A stretch of DNA of 64,000 nucleotides from NCBI GenBank assembly GCA_016700155.1, contig CP065001.1:1426001-1490000 (forward strand), written 5' to 3'. The notes below the pieces were generated by a model that saw nothing but the letters and a program-made list of their open reading frames with translations, did not search any database and was not told the origin of the DNA. Made by a program: the position numbers and the translations under genes. The stretch is from Ignavibacteriales bacterium. Lineage in GTDB: Bacteria > Bacteroidota > Ignavibacteria > Ignavibacteriales > Ignavibacteriaceae. Shown here one piece after another: positions 36,157 through 45,060 of this stretch. Position 1 is the stretch's first letter, and each line of letters starts with the position of its first letter.

Positions 36157-37116
36157 ATGAAGAAAGAAAAATATTCAGTAGGTGTTGATCTTGGCGGAAC
36201 TAATATCAAGATAGGAATCGTTTCTAATTCCGGCAGAATAATTTCCAAAACATCGTTGAAGACAGAAGCAGATAAAGGTCCGGTTCACATTATAAACCAG
36301 ATAATTGCGGGTATTGATTCAGTACTTGAAAACCGGGATATGAAAATTAAAGGAATAGGGATTGGATTTCCCGGCACAGTATCTAATAAAAGCGGATTAG
36401 TACAAAGCCCTCCGAATCTTCCCGGCTGGGGCAAAGTTGATATCAGGAAAAAGATTGAGAAAAAGTTTAATAAGAAAGTTGTCCTCGAAAATGACGCAAA
36501 CGCTGCTGCGATTGGCGAGCTTATTTTTGGTGCAGGCAGAAAATATGATTCATTTATTATGGTGACACTTGGAACAGGTGTTGGCGGCGGAATAGTTATC
36601 AATAAAAAAATATTTCATGGGGAGTCGGGAGCTGCCGGAGAACTTGGTCACGTTATAATAGATAGTAATGGTGCTTCCTGCAATTGCGGGTCCACCGGAT
36701 GTGTGGAAGCTTATGCCGGTAATAACTATTTGAAGAACAGAGTTAAGGAAGAACTGCCGGCAAACAATGACTCAAAACTCTGGGAAATTATCGGGAGCGA
36801 TCTTCAAAACGTTTCTCCAAAAAATATTCAAAGGGCTGCGGAGGAAAATGATAAGTATGCATCCGGCGTCATTACTGATCTTGGTGTTTATATCGGGACA
36901 GCTCTAACTTCTGTCAGTAATATTCTTGATATAACCACGTTCATTATTGGCGGCGGAATATCCGGATTTGGTACTCCTTTATTATCATCGATAAAGGATA
37001 CAATCGTAAGTAAAGTTCTTTTCCCTAAACGTAAAAGAATAAAAATTATTCCTGCGCGATTAAAGAATGATGCGGGTATAAAAGGTGCATCAGCACTGGT
37101 GTTCTATAAGTCCTGA
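36157..37116 (+). CDS. ROK family sugar kinase (glucokinase-like)
   Basis: This 319-residue cytosolic kinase has the ATP motif VGVDLGGTNIKIGIV, the catalytic Asp in LENDANAAAIGE, ROK signatures GTGVGGGIV and GELGHVII, and the zinc motif CNCGSTGCVE. No N-terminal helix-turn-helix is present, so it is an enzyme rather than a ROK repressor. Glucose is the usual substrate; other hexoses or N-acyl sugars are possible. It lies 21 bases after the PLP gene. Confidence 0.9.
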   Translation: MKKEKYSVGVDLGGTNIKIGIVSNSGRIISKTSLKTEADKGPVHIINQIIAGIDSVLENRDMKIKGIGIGFPGTVSNKSGLVQSPPNLPGWGKVDIRKKIEKKFNKKVVLENDANAAAIGELIFGAGRKYDSFIMVTLGTGVGGGIVINKKIFHGESGAAGELGHVIIDSNGASCNCGSTGCVEAYAGNNYLKNRVKEELPANNDSKLWEIIGSDLQNVSPKNIQRAAEENDKYASGVITDLGVYIGTALTSVSNILDITTFIIGGGISGFGTPLLSSIKDTIVSKVLFPKRKRIKIIPARLKNDAGIKGASALVFYKS

Positions 37117-37162
37117 AAAGTTTTGTCATATTAAATAAAGCGGGATATTTATATTTTCGTAT

Positions 37163-39709
37163 ATGAAAATAATCGTTCCTCTTGTTATTCTGTTTTTTAA
37201 CCTTCAACTGTTTGCGCAGGATGTTGACTCGCTGAAACTTGTCGACTCACTTTTCACTTCTTTAAATGATTCTCTTAATGTTGTTGATTCTCTCAAATCA
37301 AAGAAATCGGATGTTGATACAATAATTTATGTCAGTTCGGAGGATTCACTCATCTTCAATGTGAAAAACAAAAAGATGAATATTTATGGGAACGGCGAAC
37401 TTAAGTATAAAGAGACGGATTTGAAGAGCGCTTCAATGTTAGTTGACTTCAACACAAGTACAATTGAAGCTATAGGTGTTGAGAGTGATTCAGCTGAAGG
37501 GAAATATGACGGCACTCCCGTGCTGGTCGAAAAAGGCGAAACATACGAAGGCTTCAGGATGAAGTATAACTTCAAGACACAGCAGGGATTTATTTCATCG
37601 GCAGGAACTGAAGATGATGGGACGAAATATTCCGGTGCCAAAATTAAAAAGATGGATAAGGAAACATATTTTATTGAAGATGGAATTTATACTACCTGTA
37701 CAGAGGATTGTCCGCATTATCATTTTTCTGCAAAGCATATGAAGGTGATTAATAAGGAACAGATAATTGCTGAGTGGATATGGATAAACTTTGGAGGTGT
37801 TCCATTTCCAGTACCCATACCGTTTGCGGTTTTCCCGATTGAGAAGGGAAGAAGAAGCGGAATAATTCCTCCGGCATTCGGTGATGATGGAACTTATGGA
37901 AGATACTTTTCCCGTTTTGGATATTTTTGGGCGATCAGTGATTATATGGATCTGAACCTGACCGCAGACTATTATACCCGCGGCAGTTACAATCTTAACA
38001 GCCGTTTCCGGTATGCACAACGATATAGTTATACAGGAAATCTTGAAACAGGTTACTCATTCTTTAAGACCGGCGAAAGTACTGATGAAAATAAAGATGA
38101 ACGGACAGACTGGAGAATAAGGTGGAATCATAATCAAAGTATTACACCTACTTTACGGTTTGATGCCAATCTTGAATTCATTTCAGGAAATTATTTAAGA
38201 AGAAACGTAACTGATTTTAATGAACTTCTTAGGAATGATATTTTTTCAAATGCAACCGTATTTAAGTCCTGGGAAGAATCAGGAATAAGTTTATCGGGAA
38301 GTTACAGCCGGACTCAATCACTCGAAAGCGGAAATATTAATGAAGTACTTCCAAGTATTTCTTTCAGCAAATCGCAGATGTATCCGTTTCAACGAAAAGG
38401 CGGTTCGGGAGAAAAAAAATGGTATGAAACTTTTGGAGTCAGTTATAACTCGCAACTTCAGAATAACCGGGTAAAGACAGATGGTGACCTACGTATAAGA
38501 GGCGGTATTCAGCATAACATCTCAACAAGCTTTGCCCCTAAAATCGGTTATTTTAGTTTTACACCAAGTTTCAGATACCAGGAAAAATGGTACAACAAGA
38601 TGGTTGAGAAAAGTGTCACAGGTATTGATACCGCGGGAAGAGACGTTGTAACAACCGATGATGTTTATAAAATTAATATGGTAAGAACATTCGGATTGGG
38701 ATTAAGCGCGTCGACAAAAATTTATGGTATGTTCCAGCCTAATTCGCTTGGCGTAAGTGCGATCAGGCACACAATAAGCCCGACAATTTCATATAACTAC
38801 ACTCCTGATTTCTCGACACCATTCTGGGATTATTACTCTTCTTATGTAAATTCAAAGGGCGAGGAAGTTAAGTACAGTAAGTTTGAACGTGAAATTTTCG
38901 GCGGTGCTTCAAACCAGGAACAGCAGAATATTTCGTTTTCTGTCTCAAACATATTTGAAATGAAAACCGCTGTTGATCCTACAGATACAACATCCAGAGA
39001 AAATAAAATTCAACTGCTGAATCTTAATGCCTCTGTCGGTTATAACTTTGCCGCCGACAGTCTGAAATTTTCTGACATCAGTTTAAATTACAGAACACAA
39101 ATCGGGCAGTACTTAAGTTTTTCCGGTTCCTCAACTTATACACTTTACGATTACAGTGAAGAAAGCAATAGGATCAATAAATTTCTTATCAACCAGGGAA
39201 AAGGATTGCTAAGACTTACGAATTTTAATTTTTCAATTTCGACAAGTCTTTCAGGAGACAGGCTCACTTCGGGTGACGGAAGTGATTATGTACCTCAGCA
39301 GCAGAATGATCAATATCAATTGGGTAATACAGGGAATGTTTACCAGGGTATTTACAACGAGAAGGATGCTGACTTCTCCATACCATGGGATATTTCACTT
39401 AACTATAACTATTCAGTCAACAAGCCAACACCGCTAAAGATGACAAAATTTTCAGGGCTAAGCGGAAGTGTTAATTTCAATATTACAAAGAACTGGAAAT
39501 TCTCATTCGCCGGCAGTTATGATCTTGAAAGAAAAGAATTTGCAGCACCACAAATAAAAATATCTCGTGATCTTCATTGCTGGTTAATGAATTTTACGTG
39601 GCAGCCGCTTGGAATTTACCGGGGCTATAGGTTCGAAATAAGAGTCAAAGCTCCGCAGCTACAAGATCTGAAAGTAACCAAGCGCGATGAATTTTTTGAT
39701 GGAAGATAA
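37163..39709 (+). CDS. lptD: LPS-assembly protein LptD-like outer-membrane protein
   Basis: This 848-residue protein has a signal peptide (1-19, ending LFAQ), an N-terminal OstA/LptA-like jelly-roll (about 50-205, SASMLVDFNTSTIEAIGVESD, GTKYSGAKIKKMDKETYFIEDG) and a long C-terminal beta-barrel. A TTCTEDCPHYHF segment gives a Cys pair, and the barrel entrance motif GRRSGIIPP is LptD-like. LptD inserts LPS into the outer leaflet. Nearby kdsB supports this. The barrel is divergent from proteobacterial LptD, so the symbol is given with moderate confidence. Confidence 0.8.
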   Translation: MKIIVPLVILFFNLQLFAQDVDSLKLVDSLFTSLNDSLNVVDSLKSKKSDVDTIIYVSSEDSLIFNVKNKKMNIYGNGELKYKETDLKSASMLVDFNTSTIEAIGVESDSAEGKYDGTPVLVEKGETYEGFRMKYNFKTQQGFISSAGTEDDGTKYSGAKIKKMDKETYFIEDGIYTTCTEDCPHYHFSAKHMKVINKEQIIAEWIWINFGGVPFPVPIPFAVFPIEKGRRSGIIPPAFGDDGTYGRYFSRFGYFWAISDYMDLNLTADYYTRGSYNLNSRFRYAQRYSYTGNLETGYSFFKTGESTDENKDERTDWRIRWNHNQSITPTLRFDANLEFISGNYLRRNVTDFNELLRNDIFSNATVFKSWEESGISLSGSYSRTQSLESGNINEVLPSISFSKSQMYPFQRKGGSGEKKWYETFGVSYNSQLQNNRVKTDGDLRIRGGIQHNISTSFAPKIGYFSFTPSFRYQEKWYNKMVEKSVTGIDTAGRDVVTTDDVYKINMVRTFGLGLSASTKIYGMFQPNSLGVSAIRHTISPTISYNYTPDFSTPFWDYYSSYVNSKGEEVKYSKFEREIFGGASNQEQQNISFSVSNIFEMKTAVDPTDTTSRENKIQLLNLNASVGYNFAADSLKFSDISLNYRTQIGQYLSFSGSSTYTLYDYSEESNRINKFLINQGKGLLRLTNFNFSISTSLSGDRLTSGDGSDYVPQQQNDQYQLGNTGNVYQGIYNEKDADFSIPWDISLNYNYSVNKPTPLKMTKFSGLSGSVNFNITKNWKFSFAGSYDLERKEFAAPQIKISRDLHCWLMNFTWQPLGIYRGYRFEIRVKAPQLQDLKVTKRDEFFDGR

Positions 39710-39717
39710 TCCTTCGA

Positions 39718-40167
39718 ATGAAGACTTATATAATCGACGGTAATAATCTGATTGGCAAAAGCAAGCAGCTTGCAAATCTTCAAAAGAAAGACGGGGAGGC
39801 ATCCAGGGAAAAACTTGTAAACATCATCAACAATTATTTTCATGATAAAAATCATAAAGTGTTTATTCATTTTGATGGATTTGAATCATCGCCTTTAAAT
39901 TCAACCAAATCAAAAATTGTATACTCGGATTCAAAAGAAGCTGACCATAAAATAAAAGAACAGATCGAGCACACCCAAAACAAAAAAAATGTTATAGTTG
40001 TTACATCGGATTCAAATCTTCAACAGTTTGCAAAGGTTTGCAGATGTGAATATTTGTCCAGCGAAAACTTTTTGCAAAGTATTTATGCGGATAAAACCGA
40101 TGATGAGGAAACCCGCCGGAAAGAAATTGATGATAATGATGAGTTCAAAAGATTATTCGGTGTTTAG
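39718..40167 (+). CDS. NYN/YacP-like PIN-domain RNase
   Basis: This 149-residue protein opens with YIIDGNNLIG, the acidic metal-site motif of YacP/Rae1-type NYN domains, and has a second acidic cluster VIVVTSDSNLQQFAK. Such proteins are small ribosome-associated or mRNA-cleaving nucleases. The C-terminus is short and charged (DDEETRRKEIDDNDEFKRLFGV). It starts 8 bases after lptD and ends that operon. Confidence 0.8.
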   Translation: MKTYIIDGNNLIGKSKQLANLQKKDGEASREKLVNIINNYFHDKNHKVFIHFDGFESSPLNSTKSKIVYSDSKEADHKIKEQIEHTQNKKNVIVVTSDSNLQQFAKVCRCEYLSSENFLQSIYADKTDDEETRRKEIDDNDEFKRLFGV

Positions 40168-40599
40168 GCTAAGTCCCGTTTTATAAAGCTTTTTAACTAT
40201 ACCTGTATCCAATCACCTTATTTTTATTTTGAAGACCGGATTGATATTCTGATCAAAGAAAGTAAGTAACTATTTGCTATGAAAATATCTGTTTGATGTG
40301 ACTACTTGCTGACTGAGAATGTGATAAAAACTTTAACTAATACATCTCCGAAATATTTAAAACTTATGTTGTAAACTTGAAAATATTTAATATTTTAGGA
40401 CAGAAATTCTTACGCTTCTTGACGGGGAATTTACCCCAAACACTAAAACATAAAAATTATATCAAATTATTTTCCTGCGGTACATGTTTACTGCCAAGCC
40501 GTAAAAAAATAAGGGAGACGGATAAATCAAAAATCAATTTTATAACAAGAAAAATTTTATTTAACTCTAATTTCAATTCATAAAAAAAAGAGAGGTAAA
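40168..40599. other. 432-base intergenic region before the T9SS cargo array
   Basis: There is no intact gene here. The region is A/T-rich with several short hairpins and probably carries the promoter of the 40600 gene, though I see no convincing consensus. Its right half (40341-40583) contains what looks like a decayed sorting domain, listed separately. SD-like GAGAGG lies just before ATG 40600. Confidence 0.6.
40341..40583 (+). pseudogene. Possible relict of a T9SS C-terminal sorting domain
   Basis: The frame from 40341 to the TAA at 40581-40583 reads VVNLKIFNILGQKFLRFL, then GNLPQ, and about 20 residues later FSCGTCLLPSRKK and RETDKSK. The intact domain in the next gene reads VTIKVFDILGNEVTTLV, then QLSSGVYFYKINAG and SDTKKL, at nearly the same spacing. 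There is no good start codon with SD, no passenger domain, no YPNPFNP motif and no terminal LLK. The resemblance is short, so this remains a hypothesis. Confidence 0.4.
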
Positions 40600-42870
40600 A
40601 TGAAGATGCCGCGTACTATTTTATTTCAGTGTTTATCATTTTTGTTGATAACTGCTGTACTACTATGCGGAGATGCATTCGCACAGTACATCGATGATCC
40701 TAACATTGATAATGTTCCTGTTTGGATGCTCGATGAATATGTCCCTACATCATTTGAACTTGATGTTATAACCACTCCTGATGGTTATGATAATTTTGAT
40801 ATCGGTACCGCTTTTGCAGAACCGCACATATCAACTAATCCCCTGAATCCTCTTCAGTTTTTCGGAGCCTACAATACAAACACCGCATACAGATCTAATA
40901 ACGGACATGACTGGACTACCTCTACTCCTCCTTTCGGTGTTTCAGCAAACGGAGATCCTGTAACTGCTTATGATAGTCTTGGGAATTTATATTATGAAAC
41001 AATGTTCGGCGGTATAACAGGTTGTAAAGTTATCAGGTCAACAGATAACGGTGCTACCTGGGGTGCTTCAGTAACTGCTATAAACGGTAATGATAAAAAC
41101 TGGATTGCCGCTGATCAGTCAGCAGGTCCTTACTCAAATTACGTTTACACCACAATGACAAACAGCGGATCTGGTAATTTTGCGCGCAGTACAAATTTTG
41201 GAACATCATTCACTAATACCGCAACCTTTGCAACTCAAACATTACCGGGAATGATGGTTGCCGTTGGTCCGAATACAGTCGGCGGTGATGTACCCGGCGG
41301 ATGTGTTTATGTAGTTACTCACTCCGGTACAAATGCAGCCGGTATTTATACGTTCTATCGTTCAACAAACGGCGGACTTAATTTTACTCAGCAATCACAG
41401 CATCAGTTTTCAAATCTGATAGGAACCCAGATAAGTGGAAGATCAACAGTGCAGGGAATGAGATGCCGTCCTTATCCTTTCATCGCTGCTGATAATAGTT
41501 ATGGTCCATACCGCGGAAGATTGTACCTGGTTTATGCTTCAAATAATCCAGCCGGCGACGGAAACAGATCTGATATTTTTTTACGTTATTCTACAGACCA
41601 GGGCGCAACATGGTCAAGTGCGACTGTAGTTAATGATGATCCAAATTCACAGAATAATTTCCAGTTCCACCCTGCAATCTGGTGTGACAAACAAAACGGA
41701 AGATTATATGTGAAATTTTATGACACAAGAAATGTTCCTACCCGCGATAGTATGGATGTTTACGCTACTTACACTGATGATGGTGGTCAGACATTTGCAC
41801 CAAATCAGAGAGTTACAAACAGGCATTTCAGAATTAATTTAAGCGGTGGCTCAGGACCAAACTACCAGGGTGATTATGATGCTATAACTTCTTCAGGCAA
41901 TCAGGCTCTGGCTATGTGGACAGATTTCCGCAACGGCGGATACGGTAGCTTTGTAGGATATTTCCCTGACTTTGCAATGCTGATGTCGCATTCTGCTGAT
42001 ACAGTCTATGTTGACAATGACAGTACTATGTTTACCGTTAATGTACCTGGCGTAAAATTATACGATGATGTTGCGAACTTTACGGCTGTAGTTACACCTA
42101 CACCAGCTTCAGGTACAATTACCGTTACACCTGTTGGATCAGGATCGCTTTCAACTTTTCCGGGTGCGGTTCAATTCTGGGCGAGAACATCCGGCAGCGT
42201 AACTCCCGGTAACTATACAATAACATTTACCGGAGCCGGTCCGCAAGGTATTCCTGTTCATAGAAGAACTGTAACACTACACGTTTCAAATGTAATACCT
42301 GTTGAGATGGTATCGTTTAATGCTTCTATCTCAAATGAATCTGTGGATCTTAGCTGGGTTACAGCAACTGAATTAAATAACAGAGGATTTGAGGTTGAAC
42401 GTTCGATTGAAAATAATTCAAAACGAACTGAGTATGAAAAGATTGGATTTGTTGATGGTTACGGAACAACCGCATCACAACAGGTTTATTCGTTTTCAGA
42501 TAAGCAGGTATCACAACCCGGAAGATATTTCTACAGGCTTAAACAAGTTGATTACGATGGTTCATTTGAATACTCAACTGAACTAGCTGTTGATGTTAAT
42601 AAACCGCTGGTCTTTAATTTAGATCAGAATTACCCGAATCCGTTTAACCCGTCAACTACAATAAAATACTCTGTTCCTGTAACTGAACATGTAACAATAA
42701 AAGTATTTGATATTCTCGGCAATGAAGTAACCACACTCGTTAATGAGCAGAAAGAAGCCGCGACTTATGAAATAACATTTGATGCTAGCCAGCTTTCAAG
42801 CGGTGTATACTTCTATAAGATTAATGCCGGAAGTTTCAGCGATACAAAAAAACTTATGCTGATGAAGTAG
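40600..42870 (+). CDS. T9SS cargo protein with BNR/Asp-box (sialidase-like) propeller
   Basis: This 756-residue exported protein has a signal peptide (1-29, ending DAFAQ) and a propeller region (about 60-460) with several Asp boxes: STDNGATWGAS, STNGGLNFTQQS, STDQGATWSSA, YTDDGGQTF. The linker module (about 565-665, VIPVEMVSFNASISN, ELNNRGFEVERS, YRLKQVDYDGSFEYS) and the sorting domain (NYPNPFNPSTTIKYS to KKLMLMK) follow. Asp boxes occur in sialidases and many non-enzymatic propellers; I see no clear sialidase Arg triad, so enzymatic activity is unproven. It is the first gene of the cargo array. Confidence 0.85.
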   Translation: MKMPRTILFQCLSFLLITAVLLCGDAFAQYIDDPNIDNVPVWMLDEYVPTSFELDVITTPDGYDNFDIGTAFAEPHISTNPLNPLQFFGAYNTNTAYRSNNGHDWTTSTPPFGVSANGDPVTAYDSLGNLYYETMFGGITGCKVIRSTDNGATWGASVTAINGNDKNWIAADQSAGPYSNYVYTTMTNSGSGNFARSTNFGTSFTNTATFATQTLPGMMVAVGPNTVGGDVPGGCVYVVTHSGTNAAGIYTFYRSTNGGLNFTQQSQHQFSNLIGTQISGRSTVQGMRCRPYPFIAADNSYGPYRGRLYLVYASNNPAGDGNRSDIFLRYSTDQGATWSSATVVNDDPNSQNNFQFHPAIWCDKQNGRLYVKFYDTRNVPTRDSMDVYATYTDDGGQTFAPNQRVTNRHFRINLSGGSGPNYQGDYDAITSSGNQALAMWTDFRNGGYGSFVGYFPDFAMLMSHSADTVYVDNDSTMFTVNVPGVKLYDDVANFTAVVTPTPASGTITVTPVGSGSLSTFPGAVQFWARTSGSVTPGNYTITFTGAGPQGIPVHRRTVTLHVSNVIPVEMVSFNASISNESVDLSWVTATELNNRGFEVERSIENNSKRTEYEKIGFVDGYGTTASQQVYSFSDKQVSQPGRYFYRLKQVDYDGSFEYSTELAVDVNKPLVFNLDQNYPNPFNPSTTIKYSVPVTEHVTIKVFDILGNEVTTLVNEQKEAATYEITFDASQLSSGVYFYKINAGSFSDTKKLMLMK

Positions 42871-42873
42871 GTT

Positions 42874-42905
42874 AACGTCAAACGTCAGACGTGAGAAGTC
42901 AGACG
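42874..42905 (+). repeat. Degenerate short tandem repeat (ACGTCA/GTCAGACG)
   Basis: Immediately after the cargo gene stop, AACGTCA, AACGTCAGACG and GTCAGACG units follow each other with slight variation (AACGTCA at 42874 and 42881, GTCAGACG at 42884 and 42898). Its origin is unknown. Confidence 0.45.
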
Positions 42906-42927
42906 GTTGTAAAATTCAATTAGTATT

Positions 42928-42957
42928 AAGGCGATCAGTTTGATCGCCTTTTTTATT
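42928..42957 (+). terminator. Strong intrinsic terminator (shared stem, copy 1)
   Basis: AAGGCGATCA (42928-42937) pairs with TGATCGCCTT (42941-42950) around loop GTT, followed by a T-rich tract. The same GGCGATCA/TGATCGCC stem occurs after the 43026 gene. Confidence 0.88.
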
Positions 42958-43025
42958 TCCCACTCGCAAATCAATTTATAAAAGATTAAGTTACAACCAG
43001 TGGTTAAAAACCGACGGGTAACTTT

Positions 43026-44903
43026 ATGAAACCAAATAAGTTTCTTCTTCTTTTCCTCTCCCTGTACATTGTAAATTGTACATTATACATTACCCACGCT
43101 ACAACACGCTATGTAAGCAAAACCGGCAGCAGCACACCGCCATACATAAGCTGGGAAACTGCTGCGGACAGCATACAGAAGTGCATTAACATCTCTCAGT
43201 TTGGTGATACTATTTATGTTGCAAATGGTGTTTACAAAGAGCAGGTAATTATGATACCTGGCTTGTCACTTATTGGTGCGGGGATGGATAGTTGTGTGAT
43301 TGATACGAGAGAACTTGTTACAAATTCTCAATATCGCGCTGTAGAGGTTAGGGATAGCTGTCACTTCAAAGGATTTCATATTATTCCATATTATAATTCC
43401 GATATGGCATATGGCATATACGGAGTAGGTAGTAATTTTATTACAGAAAACAAAGTAACAAATGGCATAGGTGGAATATATTCAGGGTTGTATTCAACAG
43501 TCTATAAAAATGTCATAATAGATAACCGGGTAGAAATTTATGTCTTCAATTCTAATGCAATTGTTCGTCAAAACTACATTACTCAAAATAATTATCAGGG
43601 AGGTTCGGGTATTCATATTGAGGGATTTAATTATTCATTCACCCCTATAATTGATTCAAACTATATAGAAACAAACGAAATTGGGATTCGAGGGATTGAC
43701 CAACTGGGAGGTGCAAGACCTATAATTGCACACAATACAATTGTAATGAGACACGGTCAGTGGGGAATAAGTTTATACGTATCTGACTCAGCAAAGGTTT
43801 ACAATAATCTTATATATGCAGAAAGTGGAGTAGAAGGAATACGTATTAACGGAGTGCCATACATTGACCTTCAGAATAACTTTGTAACCGGAAACCTCGG
43901 TACAGGAATAGTAATAGGACCTGCACCCAATGTAGCAAAGCACAATGTTGTAATCGGTACAAACACAGGTATTGCAAAATATTCAACAGAACCCAATCCG
44001 TTAATTCAATACAATAATGTATGGAACACCAACACAATAAATTATTCTAACTTTACACCTGACAGCACCAACTTATCATTTGACCCGATGGTAGTTAATG
44101 ATGACACAACACAAGGCGAGCTGGATTTCCATTTGCAGAAATATTCTCCATTGATAGACGCGGGTGCCCCAAATATGAAAGACAAAGACAGCAGCAGGAT
44201 AGACATCGGTTTATATGGAGGATTGTATGGAGAAGTTTATAACTACCAGGATTTAGCACCACGTCCACCAAGAAATGTACTTGCACTATTTGATTCAGGA
44301 ACGATAACAGTTAGGTGGAACAGGAACACTGAAGCGGACTTTAACGAGTATAAGCTTTTCAGGGATACAGTCGCAGACTTTACAGCAGACAGCACAACAC
44401 TTGTGTTAAACCTTACCGATACAGCCTATTCACATCTTACTCCACCAAATGTTGAGACTTATTATTACAAACTAACAGCAGTTGATAACCAGGGAAATGA
44501 ATCAGGGGTAAGTGAAGAGATTGCAGTAAAACTCACGGCAATAGATGACAATCCCACAATTGTAAGTGACTACCGGCTTTATCAGAACTATCCAAACCCG
44601 TTTAACCCATCAACAATTATTGCATATAAATTGAAAGAATCAGGTTATGTAAAGTTATATGTCTATGATATCAAAGGAGAGTTAGTGAGAGTGTTGGTAA
44701 ACCAGTGGCAGGAAAGAGGTTATTATGAAGTTGTGTTTCACCCAAACACAGAAGAGAGGCAAAGAGCGAACGGTTACAAAATGCTGGTTGGAAAAACATA
44801 CAGTGATATAGCAACAGGAGTTTATATATACCAGATAATGGTAAAAAGTGAAAACAACATTCCTGTGTTTAGTGATACAGGAAAAATGATGCTCTTAAAG
44901 TAA
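43026..44903 (+). CDS. T9SS cargo protein with right-handed beta-helix domain
   Basis: This 625-residue exported protein has a signal peptide (1-26), a parallel beta-helix (about 28-400; DUF1565-like opening VSKTGSSTPPYISWETAADSIQKCI and PbH1-type repeats such as NNFVTGNLGTGIVIG), a fibronectin III-like domain (about 415-505) and a sorting domain (NYPNPFNPSTIIAYKLKESG to GKMMLLK). The sorting domain has an insertion of about 20 residues (NTEERQRANGYKML). Beta-helix proteins often bind or cleave polysaccharide, but no catalytic residues are evident. The bases encoding the signal peptide contain a repeated GTACATT-like unit. Confidence 0.83.
   Translation: MKPNKFLLLFLSLYIVNCTLYITHATTRYVSKTGSSTPPYISWETAADSIQKCINISQFGDTIYVANGVYKEQVIMIPGLSLIGAGMDSCVIDTRELVTNSQYRAVEVRDSCHFKGFHIIPYYNSDMAYGIYGVGSNFITENKVTNGIGGIYSGLYSTVYKNVIIDNRVEIYVFNSNAIVRQNYITQNNYQGGSGIHIEGFNYSFTPIIDSNYIETNEIGIRGIDQLGGARPIIAHNTIVMRHGQWGISLYVSDSAKVYNNLIYAESGVEGIRINGVPYIDLQNNFVTGNLGTGIVIGPAPNVAKHNVVIGTNTGIAKYSTEPNPLIQYNNVWNTNTINYSNFTPDSTNLSFDPMVVNDDTTQGELDFHLQKYSPLIDAGAPNMKDKDSSRIDIGLYGGLYGEVYNYQDLAPRPPRNVLALFDSGTITVRWNRNTEADFNEYKLFRDTVADFTADSTTLVLNLTDTAYSHLTPPNVETYYYKLTAVDNQGNESGVSEEIAVKLTAIDDNPTIVSDYRLYQNYPNPFNPSTIIAYKLKESGYVKLYVYDIKGELVRVLVNQWQERGYYEVVFHPNTEERQRANGYKMLVGKTYSDIATGVYIYQIMVKSENNIPVFSDTGKMMLLK
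43063..43091 (+). repeat. GTACATT/GTAAATT simple repeat inside a signal-peptide coding region
   Basis: Bases 43063-43091 read as tandem variants TGTACATTG, TAAATTG, TACATTA, TACATT. They encode residues YIVNCTLYIT of the 43026 gene signal peptide. The repeat may have been recruited as hydrophobic coding sequence. Confidence 0.5.
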
Positions 44904-44929
44904 AACTGTATTCAGTAAGTGAAAATTTT

Positions 44930-44960
44930 AGGCGATCAGTAATGATCGCCTTTTTTATTT
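44930..44960 (+). terminator. Strong intrinsic terminator (shared stem, copy 2)
   Basis: GGCGATCA (44931-44938) pairs with TGATCGCC (44943-44950) around loop GTAA, followed by six Ts, an A and more Ts. It is near-identical to the hairpin at 42928. Confidence 0.88.
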
Positions 44961-45060
44961 TATCATCGAATATAAGTCAGGTATTTTATAAGTTTAGTAT
45001 TAACAAAGGTATTATTATTAAAATTGTTCCTGTTGGATTCATTTTTATTCAGAGGTAGTA

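Noticed and set aside
40377..40583. 68-residue plus-strand frame as a real gene
   Set aside because: It has a TTG start without SD, no signal peptide and no complete domain; treated as a possible relict sorting domain instead.
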